A stretch of DNA of 64,000 bases from JAFAGX01 sp035623335 (lineage in GTDB: Bacteria; Acidobacteriota; Terriglobia; Terriglobales; Acidobacteriaceae). The notes beneath the pieces are model-generated. The model saw only the letters and a program-made list of their open reading frames with translations, ran no database searches and had not been told where the DNA came from. The stretch's first letter is position 1. Every line of letters begins with the position of its first letter. Below, piece by piece: positions 8,333 to 17,030 of the stretch. A program made the translations under genes and the position numbers. The stretch is taken from the NCBI GenBank assembly GCA_035623335.1, contig DASPTQ010000009.1:12664-76663 (forward strand), read 5' to 3'.

Positions 8333-9144
8333 GGTTTTCACCTGCAATCCCTGGGACAGAGAGTGCGAACAGCATACGCCTGAACTGGAGATCTAGTGGT
8401 TGCCCTTGGGAAACAAAGATATTAGCGCACGCGCAGGGGAGCTGGCTGATCTCAGCAAGAGCGAAACACGCGCGATTCGCTCCGATCTGTACTTGATTGG
8501 TGTCAATGTTTGTTGGTTGGTCTCGACTGCCTGATTCGCTCGCGTCCAGTCGGCTTCGAGCAGCTCCAACCTTCTGCAGGCTGTACGCGAGGGTAATAAT
8601 CTTGATTGTGGCCCTGTAGGCATCGCCGATGCCATCCATGCAGACCCTCAGGGCCCGGGATCGGAGGCAACCGGTTTCGCTCAGGCAATGATCCCGACAC
8701 GACTCTGTTTTATAACGGGCGGTTGGCCCGCTAGGCCGGCCGAAACGCTGGTCGGCCTAGCAGGGCTCTGGCTGGACACTGGTTACTGGCCAGTGGGAGT
8801 AGAAGATCATCACGCAGCTATGAACTCGGTTTTCGACGAACTACAACTTTGCTTTCCCAATCACACTGAACCCTAAGGCTCGAAGACTCCCGGCCGATCT
8901 GTTGCCAGATCTCGAACTAGGTTCCCTTCGCTAACGGAACCTTCGGATCGCAATCCAGGTTTCACAACGGGATCCAGCGAACATGCTACAAATGAATGCT
9001 TCATTTGCATACTGGCTGAAGTGCCAGTCAAAGAGTGACAAAACTGACAGTTGCGGTAGATTCGGTGCCGATCGTATTCCTAGCCCTTATTAACCACTGT
9101 GAGGTCGCGATGAGTTTTGCTGAGGCTACCGAAGGCTGCAAGTC
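8333..9144. other. Non-coding stretch with two adjacent hairpins
   Basis: About 800 bases with no convincing gene. Several short minus-strand frames between 8390 and 8700 overlap each other and have no family character. The only clear structures are two neighbouring perfect inverted repeats: CGGGC/GCCCG at 8716-8730, and GCTAGGCCG/CGGCCTAGC at 8730-8761. Neither has a T-run. Confidence 0.5.
8716..8761. repeat. Two abutting inverted repeats
   Basis: A 5-bp stem with a 5-base loop (8716-8730) shares its last base with a 9-bp stem GCTAGGCCG...CGGCCTAGC (8730-8761, 14-base loop). Together they could fold as a tandem hairpin in RNA or mark a protein-binding site. No poly-T tail is present on either strand. 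Confidence 0.45.
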
Positions 9145-9855
9145 ATGAAAGCTCGGAGCATGTGTGCGAAATGTATAGTTCTCACGTGTTTTGCTTGCCT
9201 GCTAGCTCATGCCCAAGAAACGCAATTTCTTCCGGAAATTGATGCCTATCTCAGGGTTCACTCCAGTGTTCGAGCCTATCTCCAGGCCAAGGATGATCGA
9301 GAGGGCGGCGACCCGCAGCAATTTACGTTCGGTCCCAGTATCCAGTTTTCTCTAAAACCCCTGGTCAAGCTGCGGCAAGTGACGCTCTTTGATTTGGACG
9401 ACACGAAGTCAAGGCCGCTGCTCATAGAGAGTGGATACCGCATCATCACTGCGCCAGATACGCCGCCTGAAAACCGCTGGGTGGATGCTGTGACCTTTCA
9501 CCTTCCACTTATGGTTGGGATTCTTCTGACGGACCGGAACCGCGCGGACCTCGATTGGCAGGATAGCAGTTTTACTTGGCGTTATCGCAACAGATTGACC
9601 TTGCAACGGACGCTACGGGTTTCTTCCTACCATCTCATTCCCTACGTTGCCGCGGAGCCCTTTTACGAGAGTCAGTACAAGAAGTGGAGCACCACAGACC
9701 TTTATGCCGGTGCCTTATTCCCCGTTGGCAAACACGTCCAGTTCGATTCCTACTATGAACATGAGAACGATACGGGCAAAAAACCCAACCGGCAGCATAA
9801 TTATATTGGCCTGGCTCTTCACCTTTACTTTTCTCTCAAGAACGATACGCCTTGA
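9145..9855 (+). CDS. DUF2490-like outer-membrane beta-barrel protein
   Basis: A 236-residue protein with a signal peptide (LTCFACLLAHA) and the alternating strand pattern of a small outer-membrane barrel: FLPEIDAYLRVHSSVRAYLQAK, SFTWRYRNRLTLQRTL, LIPYVAAEPFYESQYKKWSTTDLYAG, HVQFDSYYEHENDTGKKP and LALHLYFSLK. This matches DUF2490, whose function is unknown. The length is normal. It stands alone, with AAGG about 9 bases before its ATG. Confidence 0.75.
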   Translation: MKARSMCAKCIVLTCFACLLAHAQETQFLPEIDAYLRVHSSVRAYLQAKDDREGGDPQQFTFGPSIQFSLKPLVKLRQVTLFDLDDTKSRPLLIESGYRIITAPDTPPENRWVDAVTFHLPLMVGILLTDRNRADLDWQDSSFTWRYRNRLTLQRTLRVSSYHLIPYVAAEPFYESQYKKWSTTDLYAGALFPVGKHVQFDSYYEHENDTGKKPNRQHNYIGLALHLYFSLKNDTP

Positions 9856-9937
9856 CCTCCATCCCGCCGATTGCACCCGCCCTTCATCAGAGCGGGGCTT
9901 TCGAAGTAATCCATGATTCGGAGAGGCGGTTCCAAAT

Positions 9938-11491
9938 TCAGGCCACTGGTCGGTTGCGCCGATCGGCCACCGATGAGCCCTTACTTAGCCTCTCCATCTC
10001 CCACTCCGCTGCTAGACTTTCGAGATCACGGAAAACAGTCACCACGGCCAGGGTACGTCTGTCACGCTGATAGGTGACCGTGCAATCCTTTTTTTCAACA
10101 TCACCATCGACGTTGATCGTGTCCCACTTCTCCGCGTGACCCACGTAGTTGATCGCAACGTCGTAGTGTTGACTCCAAAAGAATGGGACAGATTCGAACC
10201 GCTGGCGCGCGCCCAACATATTCTTCGCAGCGGTCTGTCCTTGACGCTCCGCCACAACCCAATGCTCCACTCGAATCCGCTCACCCGTGTAGGGATCGGG
10301 CCAACTGGTTGCATCCCCTGCGGCAAAAACTCCCGCCGCACTGGTTTCCAGATATTCATCCACCACAATTCCCTGGTCCATCTTCAAGCCAGCTTGTTCC
10401 GCCAAAGCAATCGACGGTCGCACTCCAACGCCGAGAACAAGGAAATCAGCCTCCAGCGTTTCGCCGCCGGTCAGTGTCACGTTGTGTCTGTCCACGCGTC
10501 TCACGGTCTCGCCGAGATGGAAGACAACTCCGTGCGACTCATGAAGGGTTCGAACAAAGCTTCCGACTTGGGATCCGAGTATTCTTTCCATTGGCACCGG
10601 TTCCGGCGCAACCACATGCACGGCGATCCCTCTTGCCCGCAGCGAGGCAGCCACTTCCAGGCCAATAAAGCTGGCACCAACCACAACTACCTGCTTCGCT
10701 GACCTCGCTTGCGCCACCATTGCCTTACTATCCGCGAGCGAACGCAAATATAGGATCGGCAAAGAGTTGGCGCCTTCGAGCGACAGCTTCACGGGATCCG
10801 CTCCGGTGGCAAGCAAAAGTGCTCCGTATTCGTAGGTCTAGCCATTCTCCGTGCTGATCTTCTTTTGCTTCGTATCGAGCGAGGTAACGCGCGTATTGAG
10901 AACCAGGTCGATCTGCTGCTCCGAATACCACTCGGCTGCTCGCAGCGGAATCCACTCCTCAGGCGCAGTTCCCGCCAGATAATCTTTCGAGAGGTTGGGA
11001 CGATCGCACGGCGGAGTGCGGTCGGCACTGATCATCGTTAATGCGCCCCGGTATCCCTCACGACGAAGCATGTCGGCCGCGGCAAGTCCTGCGGCACCTC
11101 CGCCAATAATGATGATGGACGAGGGATGCGCTGTAGTTGATACCCGCTTGGGACCGGCGGACCCGACCTTTTCCCTTACAAAAACCTTTGCCCCTGCTTG
11201 CTCAATATGCCAGCACTGGATCGGGTCTAACGCCGGAGCCCGCAAGGCCTCGCCTGTGTGTAGGCTGAAACACGCGTGATGCCAGGGACATCGCACTTCC
11301 TCGTCAACCACCAATCCGTCCGCCAGCGGTCCGTGGTAGTGAGTACAGTGAGCACCGATGGCAAACAATTCCCTTCCGCGTCGCACCAGTAATACCTCTT
11401 CTCCATCTACCACACCCAGCAACTTTCCCCCGTCTGGGATATCAGCCAGGGGAACTCCATTTCTCAAGTCGGGCTTTTCACGATCGTTCAT
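9938..11491 (-). pseudogene. Rieske-FAD pyridine nucleotide-disulfide reductase, interrupted by an in-frame amber codon
   Basis: Two consecutive minus-strand frames lie in the same phase and together give one AIFM3-type protein of about 517 residues. The N-terminal Rieske domain has CTHYHG and CPWHHACF ([2Fe-2S] ligands C-x-H and C-x2-H). The FAD domain begins IIIIGGGAAGLAAADML, then the NAD domain VVVVGASFIGLEVAASL, then AAGDATSWPD. A TAG at 10838-10840 separates STENG from TYEYGALLLATGADP, just where related proteins continue without a break. Everything else is intact. The start is ATG 11489-11491 behind a G-rich ribosome site. It is either a recent nonsense mutation, a sequencing error, or two separately made halves. 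An intact protein would pass electrons from NAD(P)H to the Rieske centre. Confidence 0.8.
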
Positions 11492-11833
11492 ATTCTCGCC
11501 CCCCACCACGTGTCCAACATTTTACCTGTGCTTCGGGGATCAGTTGCAGAACGGGCTTTTGTGTGACTCGAGAGCGATCTCGCACAGAGTAGTCGGATTC
11601 TCGGCCGCCATGCCGAACTGTCAAAGAACAGTATCCGCTGTCGAGGGAAACCAGCCGAAACTGAGTTGTGCAGCCTGGTTGTGAAGCCGGAATTATGCGA
11701 GGGCGGCGAGTACGAAGGCAGCGTCGCCTCGACCGGGACTTTCAGGCTGCAAAGGCGAAGCCTTGAAATCAATTTTGTGCCCTGTTGAAGGCCGCCATGT
11801 GCATTGTCTGTGACCAGGGTGAGGGACAACGGT
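11492..11833. other. Intergenic stretch, no gene seen
   Basis: About 340 bases between the Rieske-FAD reductase gene and the upstream membrane-protein gene. Short frames on both strands have no family character, and I see no strong hairpin with a T-run. Confidence 0.5.
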
Positions 11834-12367
11834 TTATCCTTCGTGCCCTGCCGACTCTTTCCGGCCGCGCCGACCGAAAAAGAGCTGCTCCAGCTTGCCC
11901 TCGCCAAGAACTCTTTGCAATTCGGTGAATCCGAAGAAGGGGATGAGGGCCACGCAGGTTATCAGCGTGACAGAAAGGATTCCCTTCCAGTTCCCTCCGC
12001 CGACCTCAATACTTTCGTGAAAAGACTTCCCCCGATAGAGGCCGATAGCTGCTTCTTCCAAGATTTGAAAGGATGCCAATACAACAGCAAACAAAGCGGA
12101 CTTGACAAGAGTCGGATAGATCAGGGGTCCGTGGTTGGCCCGGTCACCCAAGTGGAGTGCTCTTGCAACGAGCATGATTTTGGCAAGTGCCAGGGCATTG
12201 ATGAGGGCCAACCCCTTGTAGACAAGAGCGATGTGCTGTTCGCCGAGAATGATCGCCTTATGTAGGGTGAAGAGCCCCAAGATCACCCAGAGATAAAGCG
12301 CGATCACGAGAAATTCCTTGATCTCGTGATAAACCCTCTGCTTTAGAGTTCCCTGGGACGCACCCAC
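11834..12367 (-). CDS. Four-helix integral membrane protein (PsiE-like size)
   Basis: About 177 residues with four hydrophobic segments: FLVIALYLWVILGLF, ALINALALAKIMLVA, LVKSALFAVVLASF and ILSVTLITCVALIPFFGF, then a charged tail. The N-terminal pattern KQRVYHEIKEF before helix 1 and HKAIIL after it are typical of a widespread uncharacterised family. The frame opens at GTG 12415, but GTG 12365-12367 has GGAG 8 bases before it and is preferred. The topology resembles the PsiE protein at 19.2-19.7 kb, though the sequences do not obviously match. The function is unknown. Confidence 0.65.
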   Translation of the reverse strand: MGASQGTLKQRVYHEIKEFLVIALYLWVILGLFTLHKAIILGEQHIALVYKGLALINALALAKIMLVARALHLGDRANHGPLIYPTLVKSALFAVVLASFQILEEAAIGLYRGKSFHESIEVGGGNWKGILSVTLITCVALIPFFGFTELQRVLGEGKLEQLFFGRRGRKESAGHEG

Positions 12368-12466
12368 GTCACCTTCTCCGCGCCATCCTCGGCTTCCAGG
12401 CGGGATCTGAATCACCGTAGCAGGCCAACAACGTGATCAAGGAAAACGGTTTAGGGCCGCTGCAAT

Positions 12467-12775
12467 TCAGGAGACCGCAATTAGGACTTTGCCATCGACA
12501 ATCTTTACGGGGTAGCAGCTGACGCCATAGTCCGGCACGTTCATCGTGCTGCCCGTTGTAACATCATATTTCCAACCATGTGCGGGGCAAGTAACGATCT
12601 TGCCTTCCAGCTGGCCTGAGCCCAGAGACCCACCAGCGTGTAGGCAAGCATCGTCCATGGCGTACACGAGACCGTCAACGTTGAAGAGCGCCAGATCCTT
12701 GCCGGCGACGGTTACAGTGGTGCCTGTTCCCTGTGCGACTTGATGCAGACGTGCGGCTTCCACAAATTCTGCCAT
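12467..12775 (-). CDS. Rieske-type [2Fe-2S] ferredoxin (NirD/biphenyl-ferredoxin-like)
   Basis: A 102-residue protein starting MAEFVEAARL. The Rieske ligands are in ACLHAGG (C-x-H) and TCPAHGWKYD (C-x2-H), with a typical VPDYGVSCYPVKI strand before the end. It should carry electrons to an oxygenase or similar enzyme. It begins only two bases after the stop of the CMD protein gene and is the last gene of the operon starting at 15249. The broken Rieske-FAD reductase downstream could have been its partner, but that is inference. The upstream frame extension overlaps the CMD gene and is not used. Confidence 0.9.
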   Translation of the reverse strand: MAEFVEAARLHQVAQGTGTTVTVAGKDLALFNVDGLVYAMDDACLHAGGSLGSGQLEGKIVTCPAHGWKYDVTTGSTMNVPDYGVSCYPVKIVDGKVLIAVS

Positions 12776-12777
12776 TC

Positions 12778-13530
12778 TTATTGTTTCTCCAGTTCCTCGG
12801 CCAGAATCGGCAGGCCCATATTGCAAGCTTGGACGCCCTGGACGACGCATAGCTTCAAGACCTCCATGATTTCTTCCACCGTCGCGCCGGTCTTCAGAGC
12901 GTTCTTGATGTGTCGCCGCACACCAGGGGCATACATGTGCGTGTAGGATGCGTCGAAGGCGATGCTGAGCAGCTCGACGTCTTTTGCAGAGAAGACTCCG
13001 CTGGCGTAGATCCCGGCGCCAGTCGCCATAAATTCATCGGTCCAGGCCGAATCGACCTCAAGGAAGGGATTCCAGGCATCGTTCCATTGGCCCATCGCTT
13101 TCACCTTGGCGATGGCCGGAGTGGCAGCTCTAGGTTTTGCTGTCGGCTGTACGCCGGCCGCCTTCGCCTCTTCCACCAGGATCGGCGCTCCCAGGCTGCA
13201 GGAGTGAATCGACATCACCGACGCCATCTTGAGCACCGTCAGAAGCTCCTCCCGGCTCGCGCCGGCCTCCAGCGCCGCGCGAATATGGCGGCGGGTGCCA
13301 TCGGGGTTGAGGTTCGTGCAGGCGGCGTTGATCGCCACACCGATCAGTTCGACCAGCTTGCGCGGCAGAACCCCGCCGGTCCACGGGTTGGTTGTCATCT
13401 TGAAACATGCCTCAGCCCATTTGGGGTCCCAGTCACGTAAAGTCTCCACGGCGTCGGCTTCCCAGGGACCGCTGGGTACAGTGCTCAACTGGACCGTGCC
13501 CTCCTCCTCTTCCCGAGTCAGCCTTTTCAT
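12778..13530 (-). CDS. Double-domain carboxymuconolactone decarboxylase (CMD/AhpD-like) protein
   Basis: A 250-residue protein with two tandem CMD domains. Each has the family helix pair: LVELIGVAINAACTNLNPDG then RRHIRAALEAGASREELLTVL, and ELLSIAFDASYTHMYAPGV then RRHIKNALKTGATVEEIMEVL. In the first repeat the redox motif keeps Cys but lacks His (ACTNL); in the second it has His but lacks Cys (SYTHM). That points away from AhpD-type peroxidase chemistry and towards a decarboxylase/hydrolase-like role. ATG 13528-13530 is preferred over the upstream ATG because AAAGAGAG precedes it. It lies between the BKACE and Rieske ferredoxin genes in one operon. Confidence 0.85.
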   Translation of the reverse strand: MKRLTREEEEGTVQLSTVPSGPWEADAVETLRDWDPKWAEACFKMTTNPWTGGVLPRKLVELIGVAINAACTNLNPDGTRRHIRAALEAGASREELLTVLKMASVMSIHSCSLGAPILVEEAKAAGVQPTAKPRAATPAIAKVKAMGQWNDAWNPFLEVDSAWTDEFMATGAGIYASGVFSAKDVELLSIAFDASYTHMYAPGVRRHIKNALKTGATVEEIMEVLKLCVVQGVQACNMGLPILAEELEKQ

Positions 13531-13638
13531 GATCTCTCTTTTTCTTAACTGTGGGTTCATTGGTGTCGTCTCGCAGAGTGGGTGAATCTTCCGCAGGGTT
13601 CCGTCCCAGAAGCTGGTAGAACCCCGCGGGGACTCGGT

Positions 13639-14796
13639 TTAGGCAGTTTTTTTCTTCTGCTCCTCAATAACCGCCTGAGGCGGCAACATGCAGGCGGCAA
13701 TTGGGTGTGAGTCGCCGGCGACCGGAGCGATCGTCTTGCGCCCGTCGGTCTCCCAAACCTGGAAGCCAGGGGTGTAAGTGGAAGGGTTCGGCGGCAGGCC
13801 AAGATTTCTGAGCGTTTCGTCAACGCTGTTGTACCAGACGCCGACCTTACAAAGTTGTCGTGCCTCCTCAGCTGTTGCCACCTTGCGACCGAATCGCTCG
13901 CACAGACGGACAGCTCCTTCGATCTGCTGGAGCGAGGTGGCACGCTGGCGATTGGCTCCCCAGATGTTGTCCTCGTTGCCAACGCGCACGTGCTGCCCGA
14001 GGACAATGGCCATGGCGGAGATGGAGATTAATCCCCGCATGCTCGACCAGAAGGTCGTGACCGCGCCTTGCGGTGTGTCCCGAAGCATATTCATCAAGTG
14101 GAACGGGTTGCGACCGAGAGTACCTCCGCCGTAAGCACAGAGCGCGACATTCATCGGTCCCATGTACACACCGGCCCGGATCAAACGTTCGATGAGTTCG
14201 AGCTGGTGAACGTGCGCGGGAACGAAGTACGGTTGGATGCCATTCTTCCGCAGCCGTTTGAGATGCTCCAGGTAGAAGGCCGGAGTGGCGTCCACGACCA
14301 TGCCCGCCCAGGCAGCTTGCACCTTCGGGTCCTCCATGTGAGTGCCTTTGACGTCCTCCGGCTTAAACATGGAAACGATGTCCCACTGCGTAGTGCCAAT
14401 GGCGACGGTCACAAACTCTGGCTTCGGATTCAGTTCCGTCAGCATATGGCGGGTGTCATAGCCTAACCATTTGGCCTTTCCGTCTTCCGTCTTCGGTGCG
14501 AAGGAGATCGACCCGCCCACTTGGAGGATCATCTTCGGCACGGCCTGCTTGAGCTTATCGAGGAAAAAATTGTATTGATCGAAGTCCACCGATCCATGGC
14601 CGGTCGCAGGGTTGCGCACGTGAACGTGCAGCATGGTAGCTCCAGCGTTGTAACAATCAACGGCCGTCTGAACCTGCTCTTCCCAGGTGAGCGGAATGTC
14701 GCAGTCACCGGGCAGCCACGCTGGACCAAACGGGGCCGCCGTAATGATGAGCGGCGCCATATATTCGGGGAGAATCGAATCATCTGTGTAGTACAT
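13639..14796 (-). CDS. Beta-keto acid cleavage enzyme family protein (BKACE, DUF849)
   Basis: A 385-residue TIM-barrel protein of the BKACE/3-keto-5-aminohexanoate cleavage family. Visible landmarks are PLIITAAPFG at strand 1, the metal-binding HVHVRNP after GATML, PEFVTVAIGT, PYFVPAHVHQLELIERL, and an alternative GNEDNIWG near the C-terminus. Family enzymes join a beta-keto acid to acetyl-CoA and release acetoacetate plus a new CoA thioester, with Zn2+ held by the HxH pair. The actual keto acid is not readable. Genes for a VOC protein, a double CMD protein and a Rieske ferredoxin on the same strand suggest a catabolic operon. Length is slightly above the usual 270-310 residues. Confidence 0.9.
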   Translation of the reverse strand: MYYTDDSILPEYMAPLIITAAPFGPAWLPGDCDIPLTWEEQVQTAVDCYNAGATMLHVHVRNPATGHGSVDFDQYNFFLDKLKQAVPKMILQVGGSISFAPKTEDGKAKWLGYDTRHMLTELNPKPEFVTVAIGTTQWDIVSMFKPEDVKGTHMEDPKVQAAWAGMVVDATPAFYLEHLKRLRKNGIQPYFVPAHVHQLELIERLIRAGVYMGPMNVALCAYGGGTLGRNPFHLMNMLRDTPQGAVTTFWSSMRGLISISAMAIVLGQHVRVGNEDNIWGANRQRATSLQQIEGAVRLCERFGRKVATAEEARQLCKVGVWYNSVDETLRNLGLPPNPSTYTPGFQVWETDGRKTIAPVAGDSHPIAACMLPPQAVIEEQKKKTA

Positions 14797-14820
14797 TTTC
14801 CTTATCCTCCATTTTTTGAT

Positions 14821-15249
14821 CTAATCCGGCACAGGCAAAGGGAAAGCAGTGGGGTCCGCCTGCCAGACTCCGAAAATGTTTTTGGCAGGATCGGCCAGGA
14901 TGGTTACCCAAGCCGCCTTTGGAACGGCGGTCTTGGGACGCACAATCGACCCGCCCAGGCTCTGCACCAGGGCCACTGTCTCATCGAGCGAGGCGACGTT
15001 GACGTAAAGCATCCAGCCGTTCAAATTGGGAATCGCGCGGTAGGTCAGTCCGCCGTGCAGTGCCTTCGTCTCCGACGAACCGGTCTGAATCCGCCAGTAG
15101 TCGACTCCCGGCATCTGCTCGACCTGCCAACCGAAAACCGCGCGATAGAAGTCCGCAAGGCCAACCGGATGGTCCCCGTAGATCTCGAAATGGGTCAGTG
15201 AATTTGTCACCGTGAGTACCGTCGCCGGAGTCCCAGTGGAGCAGCTCAC
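14821..15249 (-). CDS. VOC (glyoxalase/bleomycin-resistance) family protein
   Basis: A 142-residue protein with two VOC modules: THFEIYGDHPVGLADFYRAVFGWQ, then WMLYVNVASLDETVALVQSLGGSIV and WVTILADPAKNIFGVWQ. The metal ligand positions (His in THFEIYG and acidic or His positions later) are only partly conserved. VOC enzymes act on small molecules by metal-assisted isomerisation, lyase or ring-opening reactions. It is the first gene of the operon with BKACE 24 bases downstream. The frame starts at GTG 15249; the GTG 39 bases further in, before TNSLTHFEIYG, is an equally possible start. Confidence 0.85.
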   Translation of the reverse strand: MSCSTGTPATVLTVTNSLTHFEIYGDHPVGLADFYRAVFGWQVEQMPGVDYWRIQTGSSETKALHGGLTYRAIPNLNGWMLYVNVASLDETVALVQSLGGSIVRPKTAVPKAAWVTILADPAKNIFGVWQADPTAFPLPVPD

Positions 15250-15398
15250 GAAGCGCTAAACCATCGCAAATGCTAGAGACGAAAGGTCACACTGGACACT
15301 GGCAAAAATACCAGAGGCCTGGCAGAATTCTGACGATGCCGAATGCAAGTTACGCCTCGCTCGAGAATGGAGTTCGAGCTCAAGAACGATCTGAGCAG

Positions 15399-15848
15399 CT
15401 TGGCGATCGCACCTATAAAGTCCATCTTGACGGTTACAACCAGCTCGATTTGATCACTGGCAAGGGGCCCAGCAAACGGCGCGAGATCATTTACTTTGCC
15501 GAAGGCACGTTGGGTGCAGTCCGGCTCGGAGACTACAAGTATCGTTTCATCGATCAACCAGGAGGATGGCTCGGCGGCACGGTGAAACCAGATTTTCAGC
15601 TCCTCACGAACCTGCGCCTCGATCCAATGGAGCGTACTGTTCTTACTGGATCGCAGGCGTATCTCGATTGGATGAAGTATGCCTTCTGGCGCTTCGTGTT
15701 CGTGCAGAATGTCGCCGCCGAATTTGCTGAGACATTCCTCGAGTTTCCGCCGATGCAAAAACCTGCGACCTTTAACCTTACTGCAGTCATTGGACAGGTG
15801 AGGGGGAGGCCAGGGGCGCTCACGCCGTCGGGGCGTAGCAAAGGGTAG
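15399..15848 (+). pseudogene. Arylsulfatase C-terminal remnant
   Basis: From about residue 44 of this frame the protein reads DRTYKVHLDGYNQLDLITG, then GPSKRREIIYFAEGTLGAVR and GDYKYRFIDQPGGWLGG, the conserved C-terminal part of arylsulfatases that follows the catalytic domain. The CxPxR sulfatase signature and the metal-binding N-terminal two thirds are absent: there is not enough room upstream, because the divergent VOC gene starts at 15249. No ribosome site fits. This is a truncated relic. It cannot have sulfatase activity without the formylglycine site. Confidence 0.75.
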
Positions 15849-16017
15849 ATAGGGAACCGCGACGATTTCTCAAAATCTCTCTTCTCGCAAGAGAGAAGAG
15901 TACCATTTTGCTCTGGTGGATGATTTGCGCTTTCCAACCTGGGTTCGCTCCTAATCCGTAGAGTCAGGGGACTCAGTTTCCCGTGCGTGCCTTTGCCGCA
16001 CTCGGAGGCGAACAACC

Positions 16018-16275
16018 ATGCTCTCCTTGCTAATGGAAGTCTGTGGATGGACAGGTGGTCTGGTCCTCATATCCGCCTACGCATTGGTTTCTTTTGCCAG
16101 GATTTCGGCAACAGGGGTGGTGTTCCAATGCCTGAACCTTGCAGGGAGTCTAATGCTGGCAGCTAATTCCGCATGGCACCATGCCTGGCCTTCCGTGAGC
16201 GTGAACCTAATTTGGCTGGGAGTTGGTCTTGGTGCCCTGTTGCGGAGGCACCGACTAGTCGCGGAGGCCGGATAG
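16018..16275 (+). CDS. Small CBU_0592-like membrane protein
   Basis: An 85-residue protein with three hydrophobic segments: VCGWTGGLVLISAYALVSF, VVFQCLNLAGSLMLAANS and VNLIWLGVGLGALL. The arrangement GWxGxxxxxxAYxLxS then QxxNLxGSxxL is typical of the CBU_0592 family of unknown function. GGAGG lies about 8 bases before the ATG. It stands alone between two decayed genes. Confidence 0.75.
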   Translation: MLSLLMEVCGWTGGLVLISAYALVSFARISATGVVFQCLNLAGSLMLAANSAWHHAWPSVSVNLIWLGVGLGALLRRHRLVAEAG

Positions 16276-16459
16276 ATCGGAGTCTGAAGCTTGTCCAAGG
16301 CAGTCGACTGGACCGAGACATCCCGGACAATTGACTCACTTGCCCGGACGCTTGACGGCTTCCCGACTGGGGCGCACAGGTCAAGCCCAATCCACTTTCA
16401 GGCGGCTTCCGCCTACGCGAAACGGCAACGACCTGCTGAACATCACGGTGACTCCTACT

Positions 16460-16846
16460 TCAATCAGGTTCCTGATTAAGATAGAGCTTGTTGCCGTACA
16501 AGTCCCGCATCATCACGCCGGTTCCATAGGGCATCACTCTCGGTTCTCCATCGAATTGAATGCCGCGACGCTTGATTTCATCAAAATCCCGCAAGCAATT
16601 ATCGGTTTGGATACTGAAAAGCAGCTGTGCCGCGGCTTGGCGTCCAACGAGAGCTTTTTCCTCGGCGGTGCGGGCCACCTCGAGATTCAGAGATACTTCT
16701 TGGCTATCCGGGGCCTGAACGAGCAGTCAACGGTAGTCGCCCAAATGTTTGTCCTCCGCCACCCTGAATCCGAGTTTGTTCACCTAAAACTTCCGAGCCT
16801 CTTCCAGATCCGAGACATATACCTTGAATACTGTTAACCTCCGCAT
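16460..16846 (-). pseudogene. VOC-family gene inactivated by two in-frame stops
   Basis: Reading from ATG 16844-16846 gives MRRLTVFKVYVSDLEEARKF, then TAG, then VNKLGFRVAEDKHLGDYR, then TGA, then LLVQAPDSQEVSLNLEVA and on to GTGVMMRDLYGNKLYLNQEP at the end, all in one frame. The whole 128-codon VOC fold is recognisable. The stops sit where the family usually has Tyr (KFYVNKLGF) and Trp (YRWLLVQ). Two separate nonsense changes in an otherwise intact frame mark a recently dead gene. Neighbouring genes use TAG and TGA as normal stops, so recoding is unlikely. Confidence 0.82.
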
Positions 16847-17030
16847 ATACCTCTGTTCCTCGTCATGGAATTCGCATCCTTGGTTCCGACATCCTGCCAA
16901 ATGAGACGAAACCGTCAGAACCGCGAAGCTCCTACCCATCTGTAGGCCAGGCAATCGTGAAAGCGGCGCTGAATTTCAATGTCGTGGGTTACTGCTCGGA
17001 TGAGATCGCAGGCTAAGCCACTTGCCCAGC

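Noticed and set aside
8175..8639. 155-codon minus-strand frame overlapping the YjbQ gene
   Set aside because: It is antisense or out of frame to a well-supported gene for much of its length and has no recognisable motif.
15879..15900. Hairpin CTCTTCTC...GAGAAGAG after the arylsulfatase remnant
   Set aside because: The stem is perfect, but no T-run follows on either strand, and the bases are simple purine/pyrimidine runs that pair easily by chance.
16460..16846. Stop-codon recoding as an explanation for the interrupted VOC and reductase genes
   Set aside because: Both TAG and TGA are used as ordinary stops by many intact genes in this window, and the interrupted genes lie in or near a zone of other decayed genes.
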